Shown piece by piece: positions 1 through 10,825 of a DNA stretch of 57,876 nucleotides. Numbering within the stretch: the first letter of the stretch is position 1; the number at the start of each line of letters is the position of its first letter. The position numbers and the translations under genes were made by a program. Below the pieces are notes generated by a model. It did no database searches, had not been told where the DNA came from, and saw only the letters and a list, made by a program, of their open reading frames with translations. The stretch is from Polychytrium aggregatum (lineage: Eukaryota; Chytridiomycota; Chytridiomycetes; Polychytriales): NCBI RefSeq assembly GCF_025602895.1, contig NW_026516400.1, positions 1 to 57,876 of the forward strand, read 5' to 3'.

Positions 1-3000
1 CTTCGCCGGAGACGTATCCTACGGGTCGATAAGGTCCGTGCTCACGACGAAGGTGTATGCCGAGTCTGGCACCCCTGTTGACTCTCGAGGCGTCCCACTC
101 AAATACAATGAGTTTGGCGACGTTTCAGCCTCAAGTCTGACCCTCCTTCTTCCTTGCCTCCTCATCGTCCGTATGACTTGTCCATTGAGTTTGTACGGAC
201 CGAGGATGGAAAGGAACCTCGTTTGCCAAAGCCGGGGAAAGTCTATCCTTTGTCCCCGGCCGAGGAATCTGCTCTTTCGGAGTATCTGACCAACGCCCTC
301 GCACGTGGTTGGATCTCCAAATCCTCTTCTCCCGTTGGTGCTCCCTGCTTCTTCGTGAAGAAGCCCAATGGTGGTCTTCGCCTTTGCGTCGACTACCGAG
401 GCCTCAATGCCATCACGAAGAAGAACCGTTACCCATCTTCCCCTCTTCCAGGATCTTCTGGATAAACTTTCTTCTGCCCGCGTCTTCTCACACCTCGACC
501 TTCCTGATGCTTACCACTTGGTTCGTGTCAAGAAGGGCGATGAGTGGAAGACTGCTTTTGTTTGCAAATCTGGCTCATTAGAGTACAATGTTATCCCCTT
601 TGGTCTTTCGAATGCCCCCGCTGCTTTTCAGTTTTTTATGAACGACATCTTCTCGGACCTCCTTGGTGTCTGTGTTGTCATTTATCTTGACGACATCCTG
701 ATCTTCTCAAAAGATCCCCAGGAGCATGAGGAGCATGTTAAGCTTGTTCTCTTCTCGCCTTCGTGAACACTCCCTTAAGGTCAATCCGGCCAAGTGTTCT
801 TTTGACCTTTCTGAAGTTGACTTTCTCGGCATGATCATTTCTGCCGATGGCATCAAAATGGACCCTGCCAAGGTCGAGGCCGTTTCCCTTTGGCCTGTTC
901 CCTCTTCTGCTCGCGATATCCAAGTCTTTATTGGTTTCGCAAACTTTTACCGCCGCTTCGTCAAGGACTTTTCCGCACTTGCTCGTCCTTTGACTTCCCT
1001 CACTACCAAATCCTCCACCTTCTCTTGGTCTCCCGAGGCCCAAGAGGCTTTTGATTCTCTTAAACTTTCCTTCACTTCCGCACCTATTCTTCGATACTTT
1101 GATTTCTCTAAACCCGCTGTCATCGAGCCCGATGCTTCTGACTTTGCTTTGGGTGCCGTCCTTTCTCAGTTTGACCCTGACGGCGCTCTTCACCCCGTTG
1201 CTTTTCACTCTCGGCAATTCCGTCCCGCCGAGGTGAATTATGACACTCACGACAAAGAGCTCCTCGCCATTGTCGATTCCTTTACCGCCTGGCGTCATTA
1301 CTTGATGGCTGCCGACCCTGATATTCCCACTCTTGTTTTCTCTGATCATCAGAACCTTACCCGGTTCACTGCCGCTTCTCAACTTTCTCGCCGCCAGTTC
1401 CGGTGGGCCCAATTCCTTTCTGACTTTGCTTTTCGCATTTACCACCGCCCTGGTCGTCTCAACACCAAAGCCGATGCTCTCAGTCGCCGTTCTGACTTTG
1501 AGATAAAGCCTGGTGACTCCCTCCACTCCACCAACTTCCTTCAGCTGTTCGAGTCTATTTCTCTCGACAGCATCACTGTTATCGGCTCGAATCCCGACTT
1601 TCTTTCCGAGATTCGAGCTGCCACCCTTTCTTGTTCCCTCCTTTCTGACTTTAACGCCAAACGTCTTGATGGCGATTACTCCTTCCGTGACGGTCTCCTT
1701 TACTTTAAAGACCTGATCGTTGTCCCTTCCCCCGAGCTCCAGCTCAAAGTGTTTGAGCAACGTCACTGCTCCGCTGCCGCTGGTCACTTTGGTCTTGCCA
1801 AGACCGTTGAGCTCGTCTCCCGGGACTTTCACTGGCCCCGGCTTCGTAAGTCTGTGCGTCGCTTCATTGCTAATTGTGAAGCGTGCCAGCGAGCCAAGCC
1901 GTCCCGTCACTCCCCTTATGGTTTACTTCATCCTCTCCCCGTTCCTTCCGAACGTTGGTGGGACCTGTCGATGGACTTCATCACGGATCTCCCACCTTCG
2001 AACGGTTTTGACTCGATCTTCGTGGTTAAGGACCGCCTGTCCAAACAAGCACACTTTGTGCCCACCACGAAGACGGTTACAGGCGAGCAAACCGCCGAAC
2101 TCTTCCTCTCCCACATCTTCCGCTTGCATGGTTGTCCCCGGTCTATTGTTTCGGACCGAGGAACTCAGTTTACTTCGGCCTTCTGGAGGCGCTTCAATGA
2201 GCTTCTGAAGACGAAGATTTCCCTTTCTTCTGCCTTCCACCCCGAGACCGACGGTTCGACCGAGGTTCTCAACCAGGTCATCGAGCAGTATTTGCGTATC
2301 CATTGCAATTACCTGCAAGACGACTGGACCCTTCACCTTCCCCTTGCCGAGTTCACTTACAACAACTCGGAAAACACCTCCACTGGCATGACTCCCTTCT
2401 TTGCAGTCCATGGCCATCACCCCATTTTCGATCCCTCTATCATTCGTGATCCCTCTGTTGTGCCCTCTGCCGAAGAACGTGTCGACCGACTTCAGACCGT
2501 TCTCGAGGATCTCAAGGCCAACCTCCGGGTTGCCCAAGAGTCCTACACTGTGCAGGCCAACAAATCCCGTCTCCCCACTCCCGACATCTCCGTTGGCGAC
2601 CTCGTTTTTCTGGATCGTCGCCACATTCGCACCCTTCGTCCCTCCAACAAGCTTGACCAGAAAAAGCTTGGCCCCTTTAAAGTTCTTCGCCGCATCAACC
2701 CCGTTGCCTTTGAGCTTAAACTCCCTTCCACACTTAAAGTTCACCCCGTTTTCCATGTATCCCTCCTTGAACCCCGAACGAAGGACATTGTTCCCGAGTT
2801 CACCCAACCAGAACCACCTCCCATTCTTGTTAACTCCCAGGAAGAGTTTGAGGTCGAGACTGTTCTCGATTCTCGGCTCTTCCGTGGTCGCTTACAGTAC
2901 TTGGTTCAGTGGAAGGGCTATTCCGAGACTGACCGGTCTTGGGAGCCCGCTGCCAATGTTTCCCACGCCACTGATCTTGTTGCTGACTTCCACCTTCGCT

Positions 3001-3041
3001 ATCCCTCAAAGCCGAAGGCGACGTCCGGAGTTCGTCGCTAA
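1..3041 (+). pseudogene. A1 pol fragment (RT, RNase H, integrase, chromodomain), frameshifted
   Basis: Translation matches the family A polyprotein from just upstream of RT to the stop. From about 760 to 3041 the frame is open: the rest of RT, RNase H (DASDFALG, ADALSRR), integrase with an HHCC finger and a D-D-E triad (MDF, SDRG, STE), and a chromodomain (EFEVETVL, WKGYSETDRSWEP). The first 760 bp carry four single-base indels against copies A2 and A4: near 24 (loss), 124 (loss, gttttc to gtttc), 435 (gain of a) and 746 (gain of c). The RT motif YLDD is present at about 685-700. It cannot make a full product. The indel cluster at the window edge may partly be consensus error. Confidence 0.88.
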
Positions 3042-3053
3042 GGAAGGGGATGA

Positions 3054-3844
3054 TGTTAGGGATAGCTCCTGCTTGTTCTCCACTTTGACTGCACACTTGG
3101 CTATTCTTTTGCCTTTCTGTTTGTTTGTGTGTAGCCTTGCAGTTCCCCTCCGATTTTCCGCCTTTTGCCTGTCTTTTCCGCTCCTTCCGCACTTCCGTTT
3201 TCCCGCGCTGCTCCGCTTCCTTTGTCTTCTTCGCACGCGCCGGTTTGTTTGTGCACGCGCCTTGCTGCGATTGGTTGCAATTCGGCTGCCGGTCATGTGT
3301 CCCCCCACCGGTGACTCATGACCTGCCTGACCGCCCCGATCTCTTGTTCATCTCGCATGCATTTGCCCCAACCTTATACTTGACCAATCCGCTTCTTGGA
3401 CGTTGAGTCACATTGCTTCGCCTTTGCACGTTTCTCCTGCCAGGTGCTTCGCTTTTGCTTGCGCCTCTCTCGCTTTGGTTCTCTGCCTGTCTCGGTGGTC
3501 CTTCTCGGCCCTCGTTCGTGCATCGCCCCCTTCGCCCTGCTCGATCGCCCACTTTTCCCTCCCTTGGCCGCCCTTCGCTGCCAAGTCCGGACTTGTCTAT
3601 AAATAGCCTGACCCCCGCGATGTGTAGTCGAACCTTAGCGTTCAAAATAGGACTAAATAAAGTGCCTTCTACTTTATTCTCTGAGTGTTCCTCACGTCTC
3701 ATTTCGAGACAAGTCTTATCTTGAACGGATCTTTGCTTCCCTCGCTCCCTCTCCGAGTCCACTTCGGACTCTACCCTTGCTTTCCCTGAGCTCACTTCGA
3801 GCTCACTTCTTCTTTTGCCGTTGAGTCCCCTTTGGACTCTAACA
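3054..3844 (+). repeat. A1 3' LTR (791 bp)
   Basis: It starts TGTTAG and ends CTAACA, a perfect 6-bp inverted terminus. It contains a TATA box (tataaatag near 3598), an AATAAA signal inside a small stem-loop, and four short hairpins near its 3' end, as in the other A LTRs. Confidence 0.93.
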
Positions 3845-4608
3845 GTCCGCCGAATGCCAGGATGTCCAACAGCGACAGGATCGTGGCATGACTTGAGGAC
3901 GGGGACTCGACACGACTCGGGCACAACGATCTTGTCCATGAAGGTGAGGAGACCATCCTTCAGGACATACTTGGGATCGTTGCGGAGCTGGTCCAGGGAC
4001 GGGTCCTTTGGTTGCTCCTCGGCAATGAGCTTGAGCAAGTCCACAGGGCGAGTGGAACTTGCATCCGAGGAGCGACGGACGGCACAGGCGAACGACGAAG
4101 GTGGCAGCAACGGGGGAGGCTCCTTGGACACAGGTGCGGACGGAGGGACATAGTCCGGGCGGCGGGAGAGAGCGTCGGCCTTGCCGTTCTTTGGACCGGG
4201 GAGGTATTGAATCCGGAGGTCGAACCGAGACAGGAACTGCGACCACCGGGCGTGTCGCTGGTTGAGGATGCGGGCCGACGCCAGGTATTCCAAGTTCTTG
4301 TGGTCGGTAAGGACTTGGACTGGGTGTTGGGCACCTTCGAGGTAGTGTCGCCAGACCTCGAATGCCTCCTTGATGGCCAAGAGCTCCTTCTCATAGATGC
4401 TGTAGTTGCGTTCAGCATCCATGAGCGTGCGGGAGTGGAAGGAGCAAGGGTGCAAGTGGCCATCGGAGCCGCGCTGGGACAGGACGCATCCGATCGCAAA
4501 GTCTGAGGCATCAGACTCCACGACAAAGGGCTTGGATGGGTCGGGGTGCGCAAGGACGGGCTCGGAGACCAAGGCTTCCTTGAGGGACTGGAAGGCCTTG
4601 TGGGCGTC
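3845..4608 (-). pseudogene. B-left pol: RNase H to start of integrase
   Basis: This minus-strand fragment encodes the RNase H part of family B pol ([30 protein letters not shown]) and the linker up to the integrase zinc finger (GHPGIRR), where A1 cuts it off at 3845. Upstream it is separated from the RT part by the solo D LTR. It corresponds to 55217-55980 in B-right. Confidence 0.88.
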
Positions 4609-5074
4609 TGTCAGATCACGGGATCAAGAGGAGATCAAAAGAAGAAGATAGAGAAGGGTTTTATTGATCTTAGCGAGGCTAGGATCTAGAGTCAAGTGTG
4701 TCTGGGGTCGAAGGTGATGACCAGAAACATGAGCGGGTGAAGGCGGGCTATTTATCTGTCTGGCGGTCCCGGAGGCGAAGCCTGCCGCAGCGGGGGCGAA
4801 GCAGCGGAGGCGGCGGGACAGCAGCCAGGCAGCAACGGCTAACCGGAGAAACATGTGAAAGTCTGACAAATGCTCGGTGGCTGACAAATGCGGGTGACAC
4901 GGCGTCTGACTAATGCATGGTCGATGACAAATGCAGGGAACACAGAGCGGCGTGTGCAACATGAGAGCAAGGAAAAAGGAAAGGCGTCACAGGACAAAGG
5001 AAAAGGAAAGTGTGCGACGCAAACAGTGACACAAGTGCGACGGTGCAGCTAGGCGGGCAGAGGGATCTGTGACA
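4609..5074 (-). repeat. Solo LTR of family D (466 bp) in B-left
   Basis: On the minus strand it runs TGTCAC to CTGACA and matches the D1 3' LTR at 32382-32847. It is flanked by the 5-bp duplication gcgtc at 4604-4608 and 5075-5079. No D coding sequence is attached, so this is an insertion reduced by LTR-LTR recombination. The same solo LTR at the same site occurs in B-right (54751-55216), so it predates the duplication. Confidence 0.93.
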
Positions 5075-6143
5075 GCGTCGGGGGACCAGCGGAAGACCTG
5101 GGACTTCTTGAACAGGAGCGTGAGCGGACCGGCGATCTTGGCATATCCGTCGATGAAGCGACGGTAAAAGTTCGAGAACCCAATGAAGGAACGGAGGTCG
5201 GAGACATTGCGGGGGACGGGCCAGTCGACAATGGCGGAGAGCTTTGCTCGTTCCATCTCGATACCCTTGGGCGAGATGACGTAGCCGAGGAACGAGACCT
5301 TGTCCTTGGAGAACTCGCACTTCTCCAGCTTGCAGTACAACTTTGCAGCCTGGAGCTTGGCCAGGACCTGCTTGACGTGATTTGCATGCTGAGTGGGGTC
5401 AGCGCTGTAAATCAAAATGTCGTCAAGGTAGGCAATCGCAAAGTTGTCCAGCTCCTCACGAAGGACATCGTTGATGAAGTGCTGGAAGGTGGCCGGAGCA
5501 TTGGTGAGTCCGAAGGGCATCACCAAGTACTCGAACTGGCCGTAACGAGTGCGGAAGGCGTCTTCCACTCGTCGCCTGCGCGGATACGCAGCAGGTTGTA
5601 GGCCCCGCGGAGGTCCATCTTCGTGAACACCTTCGCGTCCCGGACTCGATCCAGCATCTCGTTGATCAACGGTAAGGGATAACGATTCTTGACCGTGATC
5701 GTGTTCAATGCGCGATAGTCCACGCAGAGACGCAGAGAGCCGTCCTTCTTCTTGACGAAGAGGATCGGGGAACCGGCTGGAGAGGACGAAGGGCGGATGA
5801 ACCCTTTGACGAGGTTGTCGTCGAGGTATTCACGAAGGGCCTTGAGTTCGGGCTCTGACAGGGAGTAGAGCGGTCCGAACTTGGGGGTCTTGCCGGGCTC
5901 CAGGTCGATCGGGCAGTCGTACGTCCGGTGCGGGGGTAACGAGTCGGCTTCCTGCTTCGAGAAGACTGAGCCAAACGACTTGTACTCCTCGGGGATCGAC
6001 GTCGAGAGGGGCGTCGGATCCGGATCGGTGGCAGGAAGGACGAGGACTTGGAACACAGTCAGGGGGTCGGGGCTAGACTGTGTGTCGAGGACGGACTGCT
6101 CCAACGACTTGTACCTGATCGCTTGGACACGGACAGGAGCGGG
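5075..6143 (-). pseudogene. B-left pol: RT region with frameshift
   Basis: The minus strand reads from the protease-RT linker through RT ([42 protein letters not shown]) to the D LTR insertion. One base is missing near 5559: after DEWKT the frame shifts, whereas DEWKTAFRTRYG is expected. B-right carries the identical loss near 54266. A2 interrupts the reading frame upstream at 6143/12551. Confidence 0.88.
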
Positions 6144-6934
6144 TGTTAGAGTCCAAAGGGGACTCAACGGCAAAAGAAGAAGTGAGCTCGAAGTGAGCTC
6201 GGGGAAAGCAAGGGTAGAGTCCGAAGTGGACTCGGAGAGGGAGCGAGGGAAGCAAAGATCCGTTCAAGATAAGACTTGTCTCGAAATGAGACGTGAGGAA
6301 CACTCAGAGAATAAAGTAGAAGGCACTTTATTTAGTCCTATTTTGAACGCTCAGGTTCGACTACACATCGCGGGGGTCAGGCTATTTATAGACAAGTCCG
6401 GACTTGGCAGCGAAGGGCGGCCAAGGGAGGGAAAAGTGGGCGATCGAGCAGGGCGAAGGGGGCGATGCACGAACGAGGGCCGAGAAGGACCACCGAGACA
6501 GGCAGAGAACCAAAGCGAGAGAGGCGCAAGCAAAAGCGAAGCACCTGGCAGGAGAAACGTGCAAAGGCGAAGCAATGTGACTCAACGTCCAAGAAGCGGA
6601 TTGGTCAAGTATAAGGTTGGGGCAAATGCATGCGAGATGAACAAGAGATCGGGGCGGTCAGGCAGGTCATGAGTCACCGGTGGGGGGACACATGACCGGC
6701 AGCCGAATTGCAACCAATCGCAGCAAGGCGCGTGCACAAACAAACCGGCGCGTGCGAAGAAGACAAAGGAAGCGGAGCAGCGCGGGAAAACGGAAGTGCG
6801 GAAGGAGCGGAAAAGACAGGCAAAAGGCGGAAAATCGGAGGGGAACTGCAAGGCTACACACAAACAAACAGAAAGGCAAAAGAATAGCCAAGTGTGCAGT
6901 CAAAGTGGAGAACAAGCAGGAGCTATCCCTAACA
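6144..6934 (-). repeat. A2 3' LTR (791 bp)
   Basis: On the minus strand it runs TGTTAG (6934) to CTAACA (6144), directly after the polypurine tract aaggaagggg. I noticed no difference from the 5' LTR at 11760-12550. Confidence 0.94.
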
Positions 6935-6946
6935 TCATCCCCTTCC

Positions 6947-9900
6947 TTAGCGACGAACTCCGGACGTCGCCTTCGGCTTTGAGGGATAGCGAAGGTGGAA
7001 GTCAGCAACAAGATCAGTGGCGTGGGAAACATTGGCAGCGGGCTCCCAAGACCGGTCAGTCTCGGAATAGCCCTTCCACTGAACCAAGTACTGTAAGCGA
7101 CCACGGAAGAGCCGAGAATCGAGAACAGTCTCGACCTCAAACTCTTCCTGGGAGTTAACAAGAATGGGAGGTGGTTCTGGTTGGGTGAACTCGGGAACAA
7201 TGTCCTTCGTTCGGGGTTCAAGGAGGGATACATGGAAAACGGGGTGAACTTTAAGTGTGGAAGGGAGTTTAAGCTCAAAGGCAACGGGGTTGATGCGGCG
7301 AAGAACTTTAAAGGGGCCAAGCTTTTTCTGGTCAAGCTTGTTGGAGGGACGAAGGGTGCGAATGTGGCGACGATCCAGAAAAACGAGGTCGCCAACGGAG
7401 ATGTCGGGAGTGGGGAGACGGGATTTGTTGGCCTGCACAGTGTAGGACTCTTGGGCAACCCGGAGGTTGGCCTTGAGATCCTCGAGAACGGTCTGAAGTC
7501 GGTCGACACGTTCTTCGGCAGAGGGCACAACAGAGGGATCACGAATGATAGAGGGATCGAAAATGGGGTGATGGCCATGGACTGCAAAGAAGGGAGTCAT
7601 GCCAGTGGAGGTGTTTTCCGAGTTGTTGTAAGTGAACTCGGCAAGGGGAAGGTGAAGGGTCCAGTCGTCTTGCAGGTAATTGCAATGGATACGCAAATAC
7701 TGCTCGATGACCTGGTTGAGAACCTCGGTCGAACCGTCGGTCTCGGGGTGGAAGGCAGAAGAAAGGGAAATCTTCGTCTTCAGAAGCTCATTGAAGCGCC
7801 TCCAGAAGGCCGAAGTAAACTGAGTTCCTCGGTCCGAAACAATAGACCGGGGACAACCATGCAAGCGGAAGATGTGGGAGAGGAAGAGTTCGGCGGTTTG
7901 CTCGCCTGTAACCGTCTTCGTGGTGGGCACAAAGTGTGCTTGTTTGGACAGGCGGTCCTTAACCACGAAGATCGAGTCAAAACCGTTCGAAGGTGGGAGA
8001 TCCGTGATGAAGTCCATCGACAGGTCCCACCAACGTTCGGAAGGAACGGGGAGAGGATGAAGTAAACCATAAGGGGAGTGACGGGACGGCTTGGCTCGCT
8101 GGCACGCTTCACAATTAGCAATGAAGCGACGCACAGACTTACGAAGCCGGGGCCAGTGAAAGTCCCGGGAGACGAGCTCAACGGTCTTGGCAAGACCAAA
8201 GTGACCAGCGGCAGCGGAGCAGTGACGTTGCTCAAACACTTTGAGCTGGAGCTCGGGGGAAGGGACAACGATCAGGTCTTTAAAGTAAAGGAGACCGTCA
8301 CGGAAGGAGTAATCGCCATCAAGACGTTTGGCGTTAAAGTCAGAAAGGAGGGAACAAGAAAGGGTGGCAGCTCGAATCTCGGAAAGAAAGTCGGGATTCG
8401 AGCCGATAACAGTGATGCTGTCGAGAGAAATAGACTCGAACAGCTGAAGGAAGTTGGTGGAGTGGAGGGAGTCACCAGGCTTTATCTCAAAGTCAGAACG
8501 GCGACTGAGAGCATCGGCTTTGGTGTTGAGACGACCAGGGCGGTGGTAAATGCGAAAAGCAAAGTCAGAAAGGAATTGGGCCCACCGGAACTGGCGGCGA
8601 GAAAGTTGAGAAGCGGCAGTGAACCGGGTAAGGTTCTGATGATCAGAGAAAACAAGAGTGGGAATATCAGGGTCGGCAGCCATCAAGTAATGACGCCAGG
8701 CGGTAAAGGAATCGACAATGGCGAGGAGCTCTTTGTCGTGAGTGTCATAATTCACCTCGGCGGGACGGAATTGCCGAGAGTGAAAAGCAACGGGGTGAAG
8801 AGCGCCGTCAGGGTCAAACTGAGAAAGGACGGCACCCAAAGCAAAGTCAGAAGCATCGGGCTCGATGACAGCGGGTTTAGAGAAATCAAAGTATCGAAGA
8901 ATAGGTGCGGAAGTGAAGGAAAGTTTAAGAGAATCAAAAGCCTCTTGGGCCTCGGGAGACCAAGAGAAGGTGGAGGATTTGGTAGTGAGGGAAGTCAAAG
9001 GACGAGCAAGTGCGGAAAAGTCCTTGACGAAGCGGCGGTAAAAGTTTGCGAAACCAATAAAGACTTGGATATCGCGAGCAGAAGAGGGAACAGGCCAAAG
9101 GGAAACGGCCTCGACCTTGGCAGGGTCCATTTTGATGCCATCGGCAGAAATGATCATGCCGAGAAAGTCAACTTCAGAAAGGTCAAAAGAACACTTGGCC
9201 GGATTGACCTTAAGGGAGTGTTCACGAAGGCGAGAGAGAACAAGCTTAACATGCTCCTCATGCTCCTGGGGATCTTTTGAGAAGATCAGGATGTCGTCAA
9301 GATAAATGACAACACAGACACCAAGGAGGTCCGAGAAGATGTCGTTCATAAAAAACTGAAAAGCAGCGGGGGCATTCGAAAGACCAAAGGGGATAACATT
9401 GTACTCAAATGAGCCAGATTTGCAAACAAAAGCAGTCTTCCACTCATCGCCCTTCTTGACACGAACCAAGTGGTAAGCATCAGGAAGGTCGAGGTGTGAG
9501 AAGACGCGGGCAGAAGAAAGTTTATCCAGAAGATCCTGGAAGAGGGGAAGTGGGTAACGGTTCTTCTTCGTGATGGCATTGAGGCCTCGGTAGTCGACGC
9601 AAAGGCGAAGACCACCATTGGGCTTCTTCACGAAGAAGCAGGGAGCACCAACGGGAGAAGAGGATTTGGAGATCCAACCACGTGCGAGGGCGTTGGTCAG
9701 ATACTCCGAAAGAGCAGATTCCTCGGCCGGGGACAAAGGATAGACTTTCCCCGGCTTTGGCAAACGAGGTTCCTTTCCATCCTCGGTCCGTACAAACTCA
9801 ATGGACAAGTCATACGGACGATGAGGAGGCAAGGAAGAAGGAGGGTCAGACTTGAGGCTGAAAACGTCGCCAAACTCATTGTATTTGAGTGGGACGCCTC

Positions 9901-10825
9901 GAGAGTCAACAGGGGTGCCAGACTCGGCATACACCTTCGTCGTGAGCACGGACCTTATCGACACCGTAGGATACGTCTCCGGCGAAGGAGGACGGATATC
10001 CATTTGGGCAGCGAAAATGTCGAGCTTGTCTTCCCGTGCAAGACGGAGAAGACTCGCCGCATTAACGAGCTCAATGTCGGGTGAAGATAAAGCCGTTGGC
10101 TCTTCAGAAAGCGAAGCAGAGTCAAGGCGGGAAGAAAGGGAAGGCGAAGTGCCAAAGGAGGGAACCGGTGTAAGGGAAGGACCGGAGGGAGGAGGAGTCA
10201 AAGGCGAAGTGTCCGAAGGGGGAGGCGAGGAGCCGGAAGCGGACGGAGTGTCCAAGGAAGAAGCAGAGACATCCGCGAGGATGTGTCCATCAGCAAGGCA
10301 AGAGGGATCGGAGAATGAAAGGGAGAGGGACTTCCAATTAACAACTGGATTATGCAAGCGCATCCAGGGAAGACCAAGAGTGATGGGAGTGGTGGAGAGT
10401 CGAGTCACAAGAAAAGAAATCGACTCGGTGTGGGAACCAATGGTCAGAGTCAAAGGCGCGGTTTGGAAACGAATGAAACCGGCCGAAGAACCATCAGCAA
10501 GGGAAACGGAGTAAGGAGTAGAAAGAGGGATAAGAGAGAGTTTATGGAGATCGGCAAAGGCAGGATCAATGAGGGCAAGAGCGGAACATCCATCATCAAT
10601 AAAAACAGAAAGGGAGATGGAGACCGGGCCAGAAAGACTCATGACGATAAGAGTGGCCGGAAGAAGAAGCTTATCGTCCGATAGTGACGAGTCAGAGGGG
10701 GAAGATGTTCGTATCGCCGAACAGACCACCTCGCTTACTTGCGAGGTGCTGCTCGGCTGTGAGCATTTCCCGAGTTCCGTTTGACCAGAACCGGGCACTG
10801 CTGAACATCGCGACTGCCGGGACAA
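6947..10825 (-). CDS. pol: A2 Pol polyprotein (PR-RT-RNase H-IN-chromodomain), intact
   Basis: The 1292-codon frame has no stop. Its first codon in the open frame is TTG, so it is probably entered by -1 frameshift at 10771-10765 from gag rather than at its own AUG. Domains by residue from that TTG: aspartic protease around 70-165 with an unusual IDDGC where D-[ST]-G is usual (77-79) and ITLGLPW; RT about 340-620 with YLDD at 508-511; RNase H about 640-780 (D657, E699, D728, D771); integrase about 865-1180 with HHCC finger (H868, H875, C905, C908) and D938-D998-E1034; chromodomain at the C terminus with WKGY and SWEP. Together these copy the RNA into DNA and insert it, probably guided to marked chromatin. 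This is the only uninterrupted full-length family A pol in the window. Confidence 0.95.
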   Translation of the reverse strand: MSRQSRCSAVPGSGQTELGKCSQPSSTSQVSEVVCSAIRTSSPSDSSLSDDKLLLPATLIVMSLSGPVSISLSVFIDDGCSALALIDPAFADLHKLSLIPLSTPYSVSLADGSSAGFIRFQTAPLTLTIGSHTESISFLVTRLSTTPITLGLPWMRLHNPVVNWKSLSLSFSDPSCLADGHILADVSASSLDTPSASGSSPPPSDTSPLTPPPSGPSLTPVPSFGTSPSLSSRLDSASLSEEPTALSSPDIELVNAASLLRLAREDKLDIFAAQMDIRPPSPETYPTVSIRSVLTTKVYAESGTPVDSRGVPLKYNEFGDVFSLKSDPPSSLPPHRPYDLSIEFVRTEDGKEPRLPKPGKVYPLSPAEESALSEYLTNALARGWISKSSSPVGAPCFFVKKPNGGLRLCVDYRGLNAITKKNRYPLPLFQDLLDKLSSARVFSHLDLPDAYHLVRVKKGDEWKTAFVCKSGSFEYNVIPFGLSNAPAAFQFFMNDIFSDLLGVCVVIYLDDILIFSKDPQEHEEHVKLVLSRLREHSLKVNPAKCSFDLSEVDFLGMIISADGIKMDPAKVEAVSLWPVPSSARDIQVFIGFANFYRRFVKDFSALARPLTSLTTKSSTFSWSPEAQEAFDSLKLSFTSAPILRYFDFSKPAVIEPDASDFALGAVLSQFDPDGALHPVAFHSRQFRPAEVNYDTHDKELLAIVDSFTAWRHYLMAADPDIPTLVFSDHQNLTRFTAASQLSRRQFRWAQFLSDFAFRIYHRPGRLNTKADALSRRSDFEIKPGDSLHSTNFLQLFESISLDSITVIGSNPDFLSEIRAATLSCSLLSDFNAKRLDGDYSFRDGLLYFKDLIVVPSPELQLKVFEQRHCSAAAGHFGLAKTVELVSRDFHWPRLRKSVRRFIANCEACQRAKPSRHSPYGLLHPLPVPSERWWDLSMDFITDLPPSNGFDSIFVVKDRLSKQAHFVPTTKTVTGEQTAELFLSHIFRLHGCPRSIVSDRGTQFTSAFWRRFNELLKTKISLSSAFHPETDGSTEVLNQVIEQYLRIHCNYLQDDWTLHLPLAEFTYNNSENTSTGMTPFFAVHGHHPIFDPSIIRDPSVVPSAEERVDRLQTVLEDLKANLRVAQESYTVQANKSRLPTPDISVGDLVFLDRRHIRTLRPSNKLDQKKLGPFKVLRRINPVAFELKLPSTLKVHPVFHVSLLEPRTKDIVPEFTQPEPPPILVNSQEEFEVETVLDSRLFRGRLQYLVQWKGYSETDRSWEPAANVSHATDLVADFHLRYPSKPKATSGVRR
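10717..10771 (-). promoter_or_regulatory. A2 gag-pol -1 ribosomal frameshift signal
   Basis: On the minus strand the gag codons tcG GGA AAT form slippery heptamer GGGAAAT at 10771-10765. After an 8-nt spacer comes a long stem: arms CCGAGCAG+CACCTCGC and GCGAGGTG+(GT bulge)+CTGTTCGG, with apical loop AAGTAA containing the gag stop. Slipping back one base at the heptamer gives exactly the pol frame. The heptamer rule X XXY YYZ is established; use in this element is inferred. Confidence 0.85.

Larger units (their letters stand above)
1..3844 (+). mobile_element. A1: family A Ty3/gypsy chromovirus, 3' portion
   Basis: The element enters from the left window edge inside pol and ends with a complete 3' LTR at 3054-3844. 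After the LTR the sequence switches abruptly at 3845 to family B pol on the minus strand, so A1 lies inside B-left. In B-right the matching position (55980) has no insertion, so A1 arrived after the B segment was duplicated. The 5' LTR, gag and protease lie outside the window, so the target-site duplication cannot be checked. The polypurine tract aaggaagggg lies just before the LTR. Confidence 0.9.

Noticed and set aside
3396..3724. Small frames of 67-103 codons inside every A LTR
   Set aside because: Three overlapping frames in the same LTR stretch with Pro/Ser/Arg composition. They repeat because the LTR repeats, and there is no sign of selection on any single frame.
8078..9280. 400-codon plus-strand frame opposite A2 pol, repeated at 44226-45428 and 47979-49181
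   Set aside because: It is the exact antisense of RT-RNase H, has Gly/Lys/Arg-heavy composition without motifs, and recurs only because the copies are repeats. It is a codon-bias shadow.
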